A stretch of DNA of 37,106 nt from positions 1-37,106 of the forward strand of contig JAESQY010000109.1 in the NCBI GenBank assembly GCA_016764915.1, written 5' to 3'. Numbering within the stretch: position 1 is the first letter of the stretch; each line of letters opens with the position of its first letter. Below are positions 15,888 to 25,489 of the stretch, one piece after another. This DNA comes from Aliivibrio sp. (GTDB taxonomy: Bacteria; Pseudomonadota; Gammaproteobacteria; Enterobacterales; Vibrionaceae). The position numbers and the translations under genes were made by a program. The notes below the pieces were generated by a model, which saw only the letters and a list, made by a program, of their open reading frames with translations, was not told the DNA's origin and made no database searches.

Positions 15888-16550
15888 CTAACCCCAAGTT
15901 AGGATTGACCATAGTGGGTGGCTGTTTGCTTCGCTTCTCAGTTGTGGACAAGGGTTGATCAACACCACGTCATCCGCGTGTAGACACATCGGTAGATCGT
16001 TAATCGAGTCGGTATAAAAGACAATCTTGGTGTCCTTTCGACGTTGCTGACATAACCACTGTTGCAGACGTTTGACCTTGCCCTCTCTATAGGTGGCTAT
16101 CCCCGAGATATATTGGGTGTAGTTACCATGTTTACACTGTAAATCGATACCCAATGCATGGTCGATGCCTAATCGTTGTGCTACTTTTTCGACAATAAAA
16201 CTGATCGAGGCAGAGATGATTAAAGTGTCGGCTTTCTGTTGTTGCAGTTGTTCTATTAAGGTTTTTGCTTGTGGAAATAGCTTAGGTAAAATATCGCTTT
16301 CGACACATTCAGCGATCAATTGTTCTATCTTGCTTTCAGCAATATCGAGCAGGGGAGCCATCGTAAATTCAAGGTACTGCTCCATATTGAGCTGACCTTG
16401 AGCATAAAGATCCATTAAGCGGCGATCTTCGACAAGGAAATTAGAATCGGTAATGACCCCTTTTTTTACCAAGAACTGATTCCATATCATGGCACAGTCA
16501 CCATTGATTAACGTCTCATCCAAATCAAAGACATACAAGGTATCGTTCAT
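15888..16550 (-). CDS. HAD-IB phosphatase (phosphoserine-phosphatase-like)
   Basis: This 220-residue HAD hydrolase has the nucleophile motif FDLDET (D9, D11), the second motif IISAS near residue 115, and the acidic motif TDSINDLP near residue 180. An all-helical cap follows the first motif, as in subfamily IB. Such enzymes remove phosphate from small phosphomonoesters. It is the last gene of the minus-strand operon. Its start overlaps the ATPase stop by one base, so it is translationally coupled to an uptake system. It is not a PhnX-type phosphonatase by its motifs. It may dephosphorylate a product released from the imported compound. Confidence 0.85.
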   Translation of the reverse strand: MNDTLYVFDLDETLINGDCAMIWNQFLVKKGVITDSNFLVEDRRLMDLYAQGQLNMEQYLEFTMAPLLDIAESKIEQLIAECVESDILPKLFPQAKTLIEQLQQQKADTLIISASISFIVEKVAQRLGIDHALGIDLQCKHGNYTQYISGIATYREGKVKRLQQWLCQQRRKDTKIVFYTDSINDLPMCLHADDVVLINPCPQLRSEANSHPLWSILTWG

Positions 16551-17572
16551 TATGCTGCACTCACAGGTTGAAGTTCATTAAGATTAAACATCAGTTCAAG
16601 CTCACTGCCGGGCTCTAACAGGCGCTCTGATGAACGATTCAAGAGATCGACGGTTAGCTCACACCCTTGGGTAGTTACTTGATAACGGATCACGCTGCCC
16701 AATAGCTGATGGCTTTTTACTGTGACTAAGGTGGGTGCTGACACATGACTGCCATACACTCGGCCTGGTTCACGAACATAAATTGACTCAGGACGGATCG
16801 CTACTTTTGAATCCACATGAATACCAAACAGATCCTTGGCTTTTTTTGCGGAGACTAGGTTGTATTGGCCCATGAAACTGGCCGCAAACTCATTGATCGG
16901 TTTAGTATAAATGGTTTCAGGGCTGCCTTGCTGAACTATTTCTCCTTGATTCATTAAGAAGATACGGTCAGACATGATCATCGCTTCTTCTTGATCGTGG
17001 GTCACAAAAATTGTCGTCAGATTCAGCTCTTTTTGAATGTCTCGAATTTGCTGACGAAGGTGTTTCCGGATGCGAGCATCCAACGCGGAAAGAGGTTCAT
17101 CTAATAACAGAATTTGCGGTTTAACCACCAAGGCCCGTGCCAACGCCACACGTTGACATTGGCCACCAGATAGGTGGTGAGGATATTGATGCTCTTTTCC
17201 TTTCAGCTCAACCAACTCGATGATATTAGCCACTTTTTGTCGGATGTTTTCTTTTGAGACGTTCTGCATTTTTAGACCAAAGGCAATATTGCCTTCAACG
17301 GTCATATTGGGGAACAGAGCGTAGGACTGAAATACCATACCAATGCCTCTGTTTTGTGGCGGCTCATTGGTGATGTTTTTGTCATTGACCTTTATTTGTC
17401 CAGCGTCAACTTGGTTCAGACCTGCAAGACTGCGCAGCAGTGTCGATTTCCCACAACCACTAGGGCCAAGTAAGGTGACAAACTCCCCTTTTTCAATAGT
17501 AAATGCAATATTTTCAAATACCGTGTTGCTGCCAAATCGTTTGGTCAATTGTTTTACTTTTACATAGCTCAT
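16550..17572 (-). CDS. ABC transporter ATPase (PhnT-like)
   Basis: This 340-residue ATPase has Walker A GPSGCGKST (36-44), the signature LSGGQ (134-138), Walker B ILLLDEP (D158, E159) and the H-loop in FVTHD. After about residue 235 a TOBE-like regulatory domain follows, as in importers of the Fe3+, sulfate, putrescine and 2-aminoethylphosphonate group. The gene overlaps the upstream permease by four bases and the downstream HAD gene by one, so the whole set is coupled. With two permeases and a periplasmic binding protein it makes a complete importer. The gene set looks most like Salmonella PhnSTUV. Confidence 0.92.
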   Translation of the reverse strand: MSYVKVKQLTKRFGSNTVFENIAFTIEKGEFVTLLGPSGCGKSTLLRSLAGLNQVDAGQIKVNDKNITNEPPQNRGIGMVFQSYALFPNMTVEGNIAFGLKMQNVSKENIRQKVANIIELVELKGKEHQYPHHLSGGQCQRVALARALVVKPQILLLDEPLSALDARIRKHLRQQIRDIQKELNLTTIFVTHDQEEAMIMSDRIFLMNQGEIVQQGSPETIYTKPINEFAASFMGQYNLVSAKKAKDLFGIHVDSKVAIRPESIYVREPGRVYGSHVSAPTLVTVKSHQLLGSVIRYQVTTQGCELTVDLLNRSSERLLEPGSELELMFNLNELQPVSAA

Positions 17573-18357
17573 TGTTGTGCTCCTCGGCTAAAACGGCTGG
17601 CTAGCCAAGTTAAAAAGAAAATAAAGATAAAGTAGGTCATGACCAAGGCGGAGGTGAAATGGCCGCTGGTTTGGCGCATGTTATAGAGATAGACCTGCAG
17701 TGTTTCATATCGAGTTCCCACCAAAATATTGGCAAACACAAACTCACCAAGCAGAAAAGAGAAAGAGAGAAACAGCGAAGCCAATAACCCTTTTTTCAAG
17801 TTTGGCAAAATGATCAGTAAAAAGGCTTGTGTAGTACTGGCACCAAGAAGATGTGCGGCGTCCATCAAATCATGTAGATTGAACGACTCAAAACTGTTGG
17901 CAATAGCACGGTACATAAAAGGCAGTGCGATGGTGAAATAGGTGCCGATTAAGATCCAAGGGGTACCAATGATAGCGATAGAGCTGTCCGCATAAAGTTG
18001 CAATAGACCCACCGACGAAACGACAGGCGGCACAGCAAACGGCAATAAGATAAGCAGATTCATCACCGCTTTGAGTTTCGGGAAATAGTAAAACACCACA
18101 AAAATAGTTGGGACGATTAAGATTGAGCTGAGTAGTAACGATGTGAGTCCAATAAACAATGAACGAGCAAAAGCGGCAATAAATCGAGGGTCTTGCCACA
18201 ACTTTACATACCAATCAGCGGTAAAACCATCGGGAAGTATGGTCGCTCCCCATGATGAAGAGAGTGAATAAACAAAAGTGGCAATAATAGGAATAGACAT
18301 CAGAGCGACGATGCCATACACCACACTCTTGTGATAAATCGGATTACTGTTTTGCAT
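17569..18357 (-). CDS. ABC transporter permease 2 (PhnV-like)
   Basis: This 262-residue inner-membrane permease has about six membrane segments. It carries the cytoplasmic coupling helix of binding-protein-dependent systems (the EAA-like loop with DAAHLLGASTTQAF, then ILPNLKKG) at about 165-190. It overlaps the first permease by 14 bases and the ATPase by four. Two different permease chains, rather than one long fused chain, is the arrangement of PhnU/PhnV and of polyamine systems. Confidence 0.88.
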   Translation of the reverse strand: MQNSNPIYHKSVVYGIVALMSIPIIATFVYSLSSSWGATILPDGFTADWYVKLWQDPRFIAAFARSLFIGLTSLLLSSILIVPTIFVVFYYFPKLKAVMNLLILLPFAVPPVVSSVGLLQLYADSSIAIIGTPWILIGTYFTIALPFMYRAIANSFESFNLHDLMDAAHLLGASTTQAFLLIILPNLKKGLLASLFLSFSFLLGEFVFANILVGTRYETLQVYLYNMRQTSGHFTSALVMTYFIFIFFLTWLASRFSRGAQQ

Positions 18358-19165
18358 GGTAACTCCTAGAGATTAACCACTGATTAATTCCAGTAATAAA
18401 GGCGAGCAGGCCGATAAGTAGCACTGAGATAGCGGCGGCCAAATTAGGCTCTAGAAATAGGTCTCCAGAGACTAGGCTAGCGATACGTACCGTTATGACA
18501 TTGTAGTTTCCAGAGGTTAATGCATAGACACTGGCGTACGCCCCCATCGCATTAGCAATTAAAATGATAAAGGTGCCTAAAAGTGCAGGGGTGAGAACGG
18601 GTAGGCCGATGTGCAACCAAAATTGCCACTTGCTAGCCCCTAATAGTGCTGAAGCAGATTGCCAATCATCACGTAAGGCATCAAAAGCGGGGTAGAGCAG
18701 TAGAGTAGCCAGTGGGATCTGGAAATAGATGTAGATAACCAGTAACCCCCATTGGCCATATAAGTTGAAATCATCAATCAACCCATATTTTTTCAGAATC
18801 AGGGTAACAGCGCCGTTAAAACCAAGAATGATGATGAACGCAAATGCGAGGGGGACGCCACTGAAATTGCTGGTCATATTGGTAAAAGCGACCACCCAAT
18901 CTCGGATTTTGGTATTCACTCTGCGCAATGAAGAGACCAACAACGATGCAATCAATAACCCGATCAAACTTGAGGTTATGGATAGCCATAAACTGTTGCT
19001 AAAGGCTTGCAATAAAAAGGAGGAGTCAAAAATTTCAAAATAATTTTCTAAACTTACCCTATCGTCATAGATAAAACTATTGGTAAAAACCCAAGCCATC
19101 GGGGCGAGTTGGAACAACACAAATACCACGGAAAATGGCAATAACCACAACAGTGCACGATTCAT
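18344..19165 (-). CDS. ABC transporter permease 1 (PhnU-like)
   Basis: This 273-residue permease has about six membrane segments. The EAA-like coupling loop (SASALLGASKWQFWLHIGLP, read in pieces) lies near residues 170-190. The first membrane helix carries LPFSVVFVLFQLAPMAW. It begins at the ATG that shares one base with the stop of the hydrolase gene upstream, so expression is coupled to it. It would pair with the second permease to form the channel of the importer. Confidence 0.88.
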   Translation of the reverse strand: MNRALLWLLPFSVVFVLFQLAPMAWVFTNSFIYDDRVSLENYFEIFDSSFLLQAFSNSLWLSITSSLIGLLIASLLVSSLRRVNTKIRDWVVAFTNMTSNFSGVPLAFAFIIILGFNGAVTLILKKYGLIDDFNLYGQWGLLVIYIYFQIPLATLLLYPAFDALRDDWQSASALLGASKWQFWLHIGLPVLTPALLGTFIILIANAMGAYASVYALTSGNYNVITVRIASLVSGDLFLEPNLAAAISVLLIGLLAFITGINQWLISRSYHAKQ

Positions 19166-19968
19166 TAGACAATTAACTCCTGGTTAACAGTTTTTTGATG
19201 GTCTAGCTGCAACAGTTGGCAGATGGTGCCACATAACTGCGTCTGTTTAATCTGTGTAGCTTGATGGGAGAACTGATCGCCTACCACAAACAGAGGAACC
19301 TCACGTTCACAACCCAGCGTACCGCCATGGCTTTTGTCGTTGTTCATCCCATGATCACTGGTTACCAGAACTTGATAACCTTCAGCAACCCACGTATCGA
19401 TGTAGTGAGAGAGTATTATATCGGCCTGTCTAGCACTGTTTCTGTATTGGATCGAATCTAAACCAAACAGATGGCCAGCGTTGTCGATGTTCATCGGATG
19501 AATCAGTAAAAAATCAGGTTGATGACTCAGTCTTAAATGTTCAGCATCCAAAAACAGTGTTTCGTCTGGGTAGTGATCAAGATGATAAAAACAGCCATGT
19601 TGAATGTTCAGATCTCTATCGTCAGTAAAACGGTCACGAACCGCGTTATAAGGTGTTCGGTTATAGAGTTCGCTCATCCAGTGATAGGCAGCAGCAGCGG
19701 TGGTTAAGCCTTGTCCTGAAGCGAGGCTAAAGATGCTTTGTTGATTAGAACGTCTAGTAATGTCGTTGTTCACAATGCCACTGATCGCCGGCGGTGTGCC
19801 CGTCAATAAACACTCATAGATCGGACGTGATAACGAAGGAAGCTCCGAGCTGATTTTGTACAGGGTTGCTCTTTGTTGCTCAATCAGTGCGTTTAAGTAA
19901 CCCATGCAATCATGGGCTACTTGATAATTGAGTCCGTCAAGAACAACAAGAATGACCTTATTGTTCAT
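19165..19968 (-). CDS. Cytoplasmic alkaline-phosphatase-superfamily hydrolase
   Basis: This 267-residue enzyme has no signal peptide. It carries the metal-site residues of the nucleotide-pyrophosphatase/phosphodiesterase branch: D11 in VLDGL, nucleophile S47 in PSLSRP, D162 and H166 in DNAGH, D205-H206 in SDHGM, and H214 in SHGG. The spacing SDHGM-x4-SHGG resembles that of enzymes acting on phosphoethanolamine esters (family knowledge), and the protein is small for the superfamily. It sits between the binding protein and the permeases of a PhnSTUV-like importer. It probably acts on the imported phosphorus compound, for example a phosphodiester or a phosphonate; the substrate is not proven. 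Confidence 0.82.
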   Translation of the reverse strand: MNNKVILVVLDGLNYQVAHDCMGYLNALIEQQRATLYKISSELPSLSRPIYECLLTGTPPAISGIVNNDITRRSNQQSIFSLASGQGLTTAAAAYHWMSELYNRTPYNAVRDRFTDDRDLNIQHGCFYHLDHYPDETLFLDAEHLRLSHQPDFLLIHPMNIDNAGHLFGLDSIQYRNSARQADIILSHYIDTWVAEGYQVLVTSDHGMNNDKSHGGTLGCEREVPLFVVGDQFSHQATQIKQTQLCGTICQLLQLDHQKTVNQELIV

Positions 19969-19977
19969 TATTGCCTC

Positions 19978-21027
19978 TTATTTTACGTACATTAAGACAT
20001 TTTCTTGCCATTGACGTGGCAACTTACGAGCACTCTTTTCCCAAGATTTAAAATCAGTCACTGGGTGTACGTTGCTGTACTGTTCGCTTGATAACAGTTT
20101 GGCTTGAATAGAGGCAGGCAGTTCAACGCTGCTGCGGATTGGACGAGCGTAACCAGCGGCTAAGTTGATTTGACCTTGATCGCTGAAGATATACTCACGT
20201 GCCAGTTTCGCGGCATTTGGATTTTGAGCGTATTTATTGATGATGGTGGTGTAGCCTGAAATGACCGAACCATCTTGAGGAATAGTCACTGTGAAGCGAT
20301 CTTTACCAATTTGGTCTCGGTAGTTAAGAGCGTTGAAATCCCACATAATAGCAACGGCAACCTCGCCTTTTTCAAGGTTAGCTAGGCTTGGGTCATTAAG
20401 AGAAATTCGGCCCTGTTTAGCCAGTTTTTCAAAATACTTAAGCGCGGGTTTGAGGTTTTTTTCGCTGCCGCCGTTAGCAAATGCAGCAGCAAGAACGGCA
20501 TTGTTTGCTTGTGAAGCCGACCCTACATCCCCCACTGTAACTTTATAATCTCCTTTGAGAATATCGCCCCAGCTGGTGGGTGCATTTTTTACTAAATTAG
20601 TATTGGTAATAAATGAAATGGTGCCAGTGTAAGCGAGTGCCCAGTGACCCTCTTTATCTTTTGCCCAGTTTGGGATGTCATTCCAAGTCGTCGGTTTATA
20701 AGCTTGAGTTACCCCTTTTTTCACGGCAATGCGCGCAAAGGCAAAACCTACATCACCAATATCGGCAGTGGCGTTTTTCTTCTCTGCTTCAAATTTTGCA
20801 ATCTCTTGCGCAGAGCTCATGTCAGTATCTTGGTGTTTTAGTTGATAATTACTGTGTAAATCGTTCCAAGTATCTTTCCAGTTTGCCCAGCTGTCCGGCA
20901 TACCGATGCTGTAAACTTGCCCCTCTTTTTGGGCCGCTTTTATTAAGTTAGATATATCGTCATTAGCCATTGCTGAAGTAGTAACTGCAGCAGTCATCAG
21001 TGTTGCACAGGTTAATAGGGTTTTCAT
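19978..21027 (-). CDS. Periplasmic substrate-binding protein (PhnS-like)
   Basis: This 349-residue protein has an N-terminal signal peptide (about residues 1-21, ending in SAMA before NDD). It belongs to the family 1 extracellular solute-binding proteins, near the Fe3+ and 2-aminoethylphosphonate binders. Recognisable segments are DIGDVGFAFARIA, TNTNLVKNAPTSW and MWDFNALNYRD. Pairs of tyrosines typical of iron binders are not clear, and the operon contains two phosphohydrolases. I therefore favour a phosphonate or organophosphate ligand over iron. It is the first gene of the operon, with 9 bases to the next gene, and is divergent from the GntR-type regulator. Confidence 0.82.
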   Translation of the reverse strand: MKTLLTCATLMTAAVTTSAMANDDISNLIKAAQKEGQVYSIGMPDSWANWKDTWNDLHSNYQLKHQDTDMSSAQEIAKFEAEKKNATADIGDVGFAFARIAVKKGVTQAYKPTTWNDIPNWAKDKEGHWALAYTGTISFITNTNLVKNAPTSWGDILKGDYKVTVGDVGSASQANNAVLAAAFANGGSEKNLKPALKYFEKLAKQGRISLNDPSLANLEKGEVAVAIMWDFNALNYRDQIGKDRFTVTIPQDGSVISGYTTIINKYAQNPNAAKLAREYIFSDQGQINLAAGYARPIRSSVELPASIQAKLLSSEQYSNVHPVTDFKSWEKSARKLPRQWQENVLMYVK

Positions 21028-21104
21028 TGTCGCTATCCTTCTGGACTAGTTCAGTAAGTTCGATAGCTATCCTAAGAAGTAAATATGACGATTTGGGTTC
21101 GATT

Positions 21105-21122
21105 TTCTTACAGTTATAAGAA
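21105..21122. promoter_or_regulatory. Possible operator between the transporter and its regulator
   Basis: TTCTTA and TAAGAA form a 6-base inverted repeat with a 6-base spacer, within the space shared by the divergent binding-protein and GntR genes. GntR-family sites are often such short palindromes. Support is weak. Confidence 0.25.
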
Positions 21123-21227
21123 TAAAAAATGACACTTTTAAGTCTCAACCAATAAAAGAGGTCTGTCATAAAACGGTGATGTTGCTTGGGTAGATTGATC
21201 TTTATTTTTCGACTGACTAGAGATGCA

Positions 21228-21946
21228 ATGAGAAGCAAAGGGACAACACAGCTGAGCCTTATCAAGCAGAGTATTAAACTTGAGATAGCGCAGATATCGC
21301 CCAAAGGCAGCCACAAGTTGCCCTCTGAAAGAGCCTATTGCCAGCAGTTTAATAGCTCCAGAGTCACCATTAAAGATGTGCTTACCGGGTTAGAAACAGA
21401 AGGGATTATCTACAGAGAAGAGCGTAGGGGTTGGTTTGTATCGCCCAAACGTATTGAATATAACCCGCTGTCCCGCACACACTTTCATCACATGATTGAT
21501 GAACAACAAAGAGAGGCGACGACCCAGGTTTTGGCTGTGATCACTGAGCTTGCCGATGTTGAGGTGGCATCAATATTAAAGATTGAGGCTCAAAGTAAAA
21601 CGGTACATCGAATCGAGCGCCTTAGATTCGTGGACAATCGGGCGGTACTTTTTGTGGAGAACTGTCTGATTGGTGAGCTTTTTCCCGATATCTTACAACA
21701 AGATCTTTCTCAATCACTGACTGGGATTTTTTGCAGAAATACGGTTATCACACCACCCGTTCTCATTTTGATGTAATTCCGACCTCAGCGTCAAAAAAAG
21801 TGGCCAAAGCCCTCCATTTAGCAGAAGGGCAGCAGGTGCTTAAAATCACGCGAGTGAATTACAACCAACAGCAACAATTGATGGATTGTGAGTTTGAATA
21901 TTGGCGACCAGATTCAGTGATGATCACCATAGATAGCCTAAGTTAG
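21228..21946 (+). pseudogene. GntR/UTRA-family regulator (PhnR-like) with a frameshift
   Basis: The first part encodes a GntR winged helix (about residues 10-75, with LPSERAYCQQF and SSRVTIKDVL) and most of a UTRA ligand-binding domain. At a run of six T (21727-21732) the frame changes. The expected continuation, QKYGYHTTRSHFDV to the end, is in the next frame and ends at 21946. Adding one T would restore a 239-codon protein, normal for this family. The start used is the ATG at 21228; a TTG at 21186 is the longer alternative. The gene is either inactivated, a sequencing error, or made by slippage. It is divergent from the importer operon and is its likely regulator. It overlaps the convergent HAD gene by four bases. 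Confidence 0.8.
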
Positions 21947-22599
21947 CGAGTCAGTTGCAGCTTTGCTAATACCTCACTCATTGAGGTGTGAATATGGTGT
22001 CCTAACTGCACAATCTCATCAGTGGGTTGTACTAAGTCAGGGATCTGATAGGTCTGCATGCCAGCAGCCACCGCCGAGCGAACGCCGTTATTGGAGTCTT
22101 CGAATGCCAGGCAAGAGGTGGGTGGGATGTTTAAACGCTCAGCTGCCAGTAAAAATATCTCAGGATGGGGTTTGCCATTGGTCACTTCACATCCGGTGCT
22201 TAATACATCGAAAAAATCAAATATTCCAGCCAGTTTTAATTTGATGATCGCGAGCTCTTTGGGGGTTGAAGTGGCCAGTGCAATGGGAATAGAGTGTGAT
22301 TTTAACCATGTCAGCAGATCAAGGATGCCCGCTTTAATAGGGATCGCTTGATGATAAACCACACTATGGTAGCGTTCCGTCCACTCCGCTCTTAGCTGTT
22401 CATAATCTAGCTCTGGCCCATAACCTTCGCAAATTGTCTCTTCTATTCCTTGTGCGTTTTTGCCAATAATTGAGAGATAAACATCCTCAAGAAACGGTAG
22501 AGACAGTACTTCACAAGATTGTATAAACGCTTTTTGACAGACGCGTTCTGTGTCTAACAACAGACCATCCATATCAAAAACTGCAGCGCAAAACGTCAT
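21943..22599 (-). CDS. HAD-family sugar-phosphatase-like hydrolase
   Basis: This 218-residue HAD hydrolase of the beta-phosphoglucomutase/sugar-phosphatase type has the nucleophile motif FDMDGLLLDTE (D9, D11), the second motif ATSTP near residue 108, the lysine-containing GKPHPEIF near 140, and the acidic motif FEDSNNG near 165. A four-helix cap lies after the first motif. The start is the ATG at 22599, after a strong GAGGAGG ribosome site; a 22-codon upstream extension lacks a good ribosome site. The substrate is unknown. It converges on the broken GntR gene. Confidence 0.88.
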   Translation of the reverse strand: MTFCAAVFDMDGLLLDTERVCQKAFIQSCEVLSLPFLEDVYLSIIGKNAQGIEETICEGYGPELDYEQLRAEWTERYHSVVYHQAIPIKAGILDLLTWLKSHSIPIALATSTPKELAIIKLKLAGIFDFFDVLSTGCEVTNGKPHPEIFLLAAERLNIPPTSCLAFEDSNNGVRSAVAAGMQTYQIPDLVQPTDEIVQLGHHIHTSMSEVLAKLQLTR

Positions 22600-22706
22600 A
22601 AAAACCTCCTCAAAATGATGGGTTAGAATTGTAAGGATTTTTGAAAGATATGCACGAACTATCACGATGAGGTAGAGTGGGAATATTATTTACTGTTGGC
22701 TATAAC

Positions 22707-22904
22707 ATGACTATTCCCATTGATGAAACACGTTGCCCCATCTGTCATCAGAGTAACCGTTGTATGGCGAACAGAGACAAACCTTGTTGGTGCGCGAGTA
22801 ATGAGATCCCTAAAGAGCTCATTGAGCAAGTGCCAGAAGCATTAATAAACAGATCCTGTATCTGCTTAACATGCGTAAAGGCATATAAAGCGAACTCAAC
22901 CTGA
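22707..22904 (+). CDS. Small cysteine-rich CWC protein
   Basis: This 65-residue protein contains [10 protein letters not shown], then CWC, then CICLTC, the pattern of the CWC zinc-binding family (DUF of unknown role). The ATG at 22707 matches the family start better than an upstream GTG. It sits alone upstream of glpK on the same strand, with 124 bases between. Confidence 0.75.
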   Translation: MTIPIDETRCPICHQSNRCMANRDKPCWCASNEIPKELIEQVPEALINRSCICLTCVKAYKANST

Positions 22905-23028
22905 TTATTATTACCCTCTCGTTAAGGTTTCATTAAATCTGTGCATCATCTCTCACCGCAATGGTAATAAATTCAAAAGAAAACCGCTAAAATGTATAGA
23001 TAGCTTTCCGTTTTATATAGGAGCCTTC

Positions 23029-24546
23029 ATGGCTGAGCAAAAATACGTTGTTGCACTTGATCAAGGGACCACCAGCTCTCGCGCTGTTATTCTTGATCAT
23101 GATGCAAATGTGGTTGGTGTTTCACAACGTGAATTTACTCAAATTTACCCCAAAGCGGGCTGGGTAGAGCATGATCCATTAGAGATCTACGCCACTCAGA
23201 GTGCCACTTTAGTTGAAACCATCGCAAAATCAGGCATTCGCAGTGATCAAATTGTGGCCATTGGGATAACGAATCAGCGTGAAACCACCATTGTTTGGAA
23301 TAAAGAGACGGGGAAACCGGTTTATAACGCCATTGTCTGGCAGTGCCGCCGCACAGCTGAAATGTGCGACAAATTCAAACAACAAGAAGGGTTAGAGCAG
23401 TATGTGCGCGAGAATACTGGACTCGTGATAGACCCTTACTTTTCAGGCACCAAGATTAAATGGATATTGGATAACGTTGAAGGGGCTAGAGCAGACGCTG
23501 AAGCTGGAAAGCTATTGTTTGGCACTGTTGATACCTGGTTAGTCTGGAAAATGACGCAAAGACATGTGCACGTTACGGATTACACCAACGCTTCTCGCAC
23601 CCTTCTTTTTAATATTAATACCCTGTGTTGGGATGAAAAGTTGCTGGCTGATTTTGGCATTCCATTGTCAATGATGCCTGAGGTGAAAAGCTCATCTGAA
23701 GTCTATGGAAAAACCAACATTGGTGGCAAAGGCGGCACCAGAATCCCCATCGCTGGCATTGCTGGGGATCAACAAGCTGCGTTATTTGGCCAGATGTGCG
23801 TGCAACAAGGTGAGGCCAAAAACACCTATGGCACTGGTTGTTTTCTACTGATGAACACGGGCAAAGAGAAAGTCACTTCAAGTCATGGTCTACTTACCAC
23901 GTTAGCGTGTGGGCCAAAAGGTGAACCCGTTTATGCCTTAGAAGGATCTGTCTTTATGGGCGGAGCTGCGATTCAATGGCTACGTGATGAACTCAAATTG
24001 TTGGATGATGTGAAAGATTCAGAATATTTTGCCACTAAAGTGGATTCATCAAACGGCGTGTATGTCGTACCTGCTTTTACCGGATTAGGGGCTCCTTATT
24101 GGGATGCTTACGCCAGAGGCACGATTGTCGGTCTGACTCGAGGCGTGAGCGCCAATCATATTATTCGTGCGACGCTTGAAAGTATTGCTTATCAAACTCG
24201 CGATGTTTTGGATGCGATGCAAGCGGATTCAGGCATTAAACTGTCGGCGCTGCGTGTTGATGGTGGTGCGGTGGCCAATGATTTTCTAATGCAGTTCCAA
24301 TCGGATGTGTTGGATACCACAGTGCACCGACCTCAAGTGACTGAAGTGACCGCATTAGGCGCTGCCTATTTGGCAGGTCTTGCCGTGGGTTTTTGGGATA
24401 ATTTGGATGAAGTGGCCGGAAAATCGGTGCTTGATCGCTCTTTTGAACCGCATCAAGATGAAGAAAAACGTCAACGTCGTTATCGTGGATGGAAACGAGC
24501 GGTAAAATGCACACAGTTATGGGCTGAAATGCACGATGAAGAGTAA
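23029..24546 (+). CDS. glpK: Glycerol kinase
   Basis: GlpK (505 residues) phosphorylates glycerol to sn-glycerol 3-phosphate using ATP. It has the ATPase-fold phosphate-1 motif [10 protein letters not shown] near residue 10. The glycerol-binding residues lie in NQRETT (about 82-87) and in AGDQQAA. The loop GGKGGTRIP corresponds to the fructose-1,6-bisphosphate site of the E. coli enzyme. A C-terminal helix comparable to the IIA-Glc contact region is present. A clear TATAGGAG ribosome site precedes the ATG. glpR follows 94 bases later and glpD follows that. The glycerol facilitator gene glpF is not in the window. Confidence 0.97.
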   Translation: MAEQKYVVALDQGTTSSRAVILDHDANVVGVSQREFTQIYPKAGWVEHDPLEIYATQSATLVETIAKSGIRSDQIVAIGITNQRETTIVWNKETGKPVYNAIVWQCRRTAEMCDKFKQQEGLEQYVRENTGLVIDPYFSGTKIKWILDNVEGARADAEAGKLLFGTVDTWLVWKMTQRHVHVTDYTNASRTLLFNINTLCWDEKLLADFGIPLSMMPEVKSSSEVYGKTNIGGKGGTRIPIAGIAGDQQAALFGQMCVQQGEAKNTYGTGCFLLMNTGKEKVTSSHGLLTTLACGPKGEPVYALEGSVFMGGAAIQWLRDELKLLDDVKDSEYFATKVDSSNGVYVVPAFTGLGAPYWDAYARGTIVGLTRGVSANHIIRATLESIAYQTRDVLDAMQADSGIKLSALRVDGGAVANDFLMQFQSDVLDTTVHRPQVTEVTALGAAYLAGLAVGFWDNLDEVAGKSVLDRSFEPHQDEEKRQRRYRGWKRAVKCTQLWAEMHDEE

Positions 24547-24640
24547 CCTTTATCTGGGATAACATTTCTGGGGCATAATATTGCTATTCGTTGCTTGATC
24601 GGTACACTCTTTTGTTGGTTGCATTATGGAGCTTTATTAA

Positions 24641-25405
24641 GTGAAACAGATTACTAGACATCAACAGATTATCGATCTCGTACAGCAAAATGGTTATGTG
24701 AATACCGATGATTTGGTTGCACTTTTTAAAGTTAGCCCACAAACGATACGTCGCGATCTAAATGAGCTTGCCGATGCCAATAAAATCCGCCGTCATCATG
24801 GTGGGGCTACCATCGCGTTAAGCTCAGAAAATACCGAATACGCCATGCGAAAATCGATGCAGTTAAGCGAAAAAGGCACTATTGCACAAGCGTTATCTAA
24901 ACATATTCCAGATGGTGCAACGCTGTTTATTGATATTGGTACTACACCAGAATCTGTAGCCAAAGCGTTGACCAAAAATCATAAAAACCTCCGCATTGTG
25001 ACCAATAACATTAATGTCGCCAGTATATTAATGGAGAGAGAAAATTTTAAAGTCATTTTAGCGGGTGGTGAAGTTCGTAACAAAGATGGTGGCATTGTCG
25101 GAGAAGCCACACTCGATTTCATTAAGCAGTTCCGCTTAGATTTCGGCATTTTAGGGATCAGTGGCATTGATTATGATGGTTCATTGCTTGATTTTGATTA
25201 TCATGAAGTGCGAGTAAAAAAAGCGATTATCGAAAACAGCCGCAGTGTCTTTTTAGCGGTCGACCATACCAAATTTGGCCGTAATGCGATGGTAAAACTT
25301 GGCAACATATCAGAAGTTCATCTTTTGATCACCGATCAACAACCGCCACAAGAGATTACAGAGTTATTGAGTGAGCATGGCATCCCTTTAGAAGTTCTCG
25401 CGTAA
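24641..25405 (+). CDS. glpR: Glycerol-3-phosphate regulon repressor
   Basis: GlpR (254 residues) is a DeoR-family repressor. A winged helix at residues 1-60 carries KVSPQTIRRDLNELAD. The sugar-phosphate-binding domain holds IDIGTTPESVAKAL, TNNINVASIL and GGEVRNKDGGIVGEATLDF. It is very close to E. coli GlpR, which is released from DNA by glycerol 3-phosphate. The start is a GTG with GGAG upstream. Its probable targets are the sites before glpD at 25430-25519. Confidence 0.95.
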   Translation: MKQITRHQQIIDLVQQNGYVNTDDLVALFKVSPQTIRRDLNELADANKIRRHHGGATIALSSENTEYAMRKSMQLSEKGTIAQALSKHIPDGATLFIDIGTTPESVAKALTKNHKNLRIVTNNINVASILMERENFKVILAGGEVRNKDGGIVGEATLDFIKQFRLDFGILGISGIDYDGSLLDFDYHEVRVKKAIIENSRSVFLAVDHTKFGRNAMVKLGNISEVHLLITDQQPPQEITELLSEHGIPLEVLA

Positions 25406-25429
25406 CTTAATTTTCTCAAACGTTAAATA

Positions 25430-25449
25430 AATGTTCGATTCCGAAACTA
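25430..25449. promoter_or_regulatory. GlpR-like operator 1 before glpD
   Basis: AATGTTCGAT plus TCCGAAACTA fits the E. coli GlpR consensus WATGTTCGWT-AWCGAACATW in nearly all of the left half and most of the right half. It lies about 90 bases before the glpD start. Confidence 0.6.
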
Positions 25450-25489
25450 ATTAGTGATCTTTTCATTCACATAACCTATATTACCTCTA

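Noticed and set aside
19978..21027. Iron(III) importer assignment for the ABC operon
   Set aside because: The overall family is shared with iron importers, but two phosphohydrolases and a PhnR-like regulator in the locus favour a phosphorus compound. It is not excluded.
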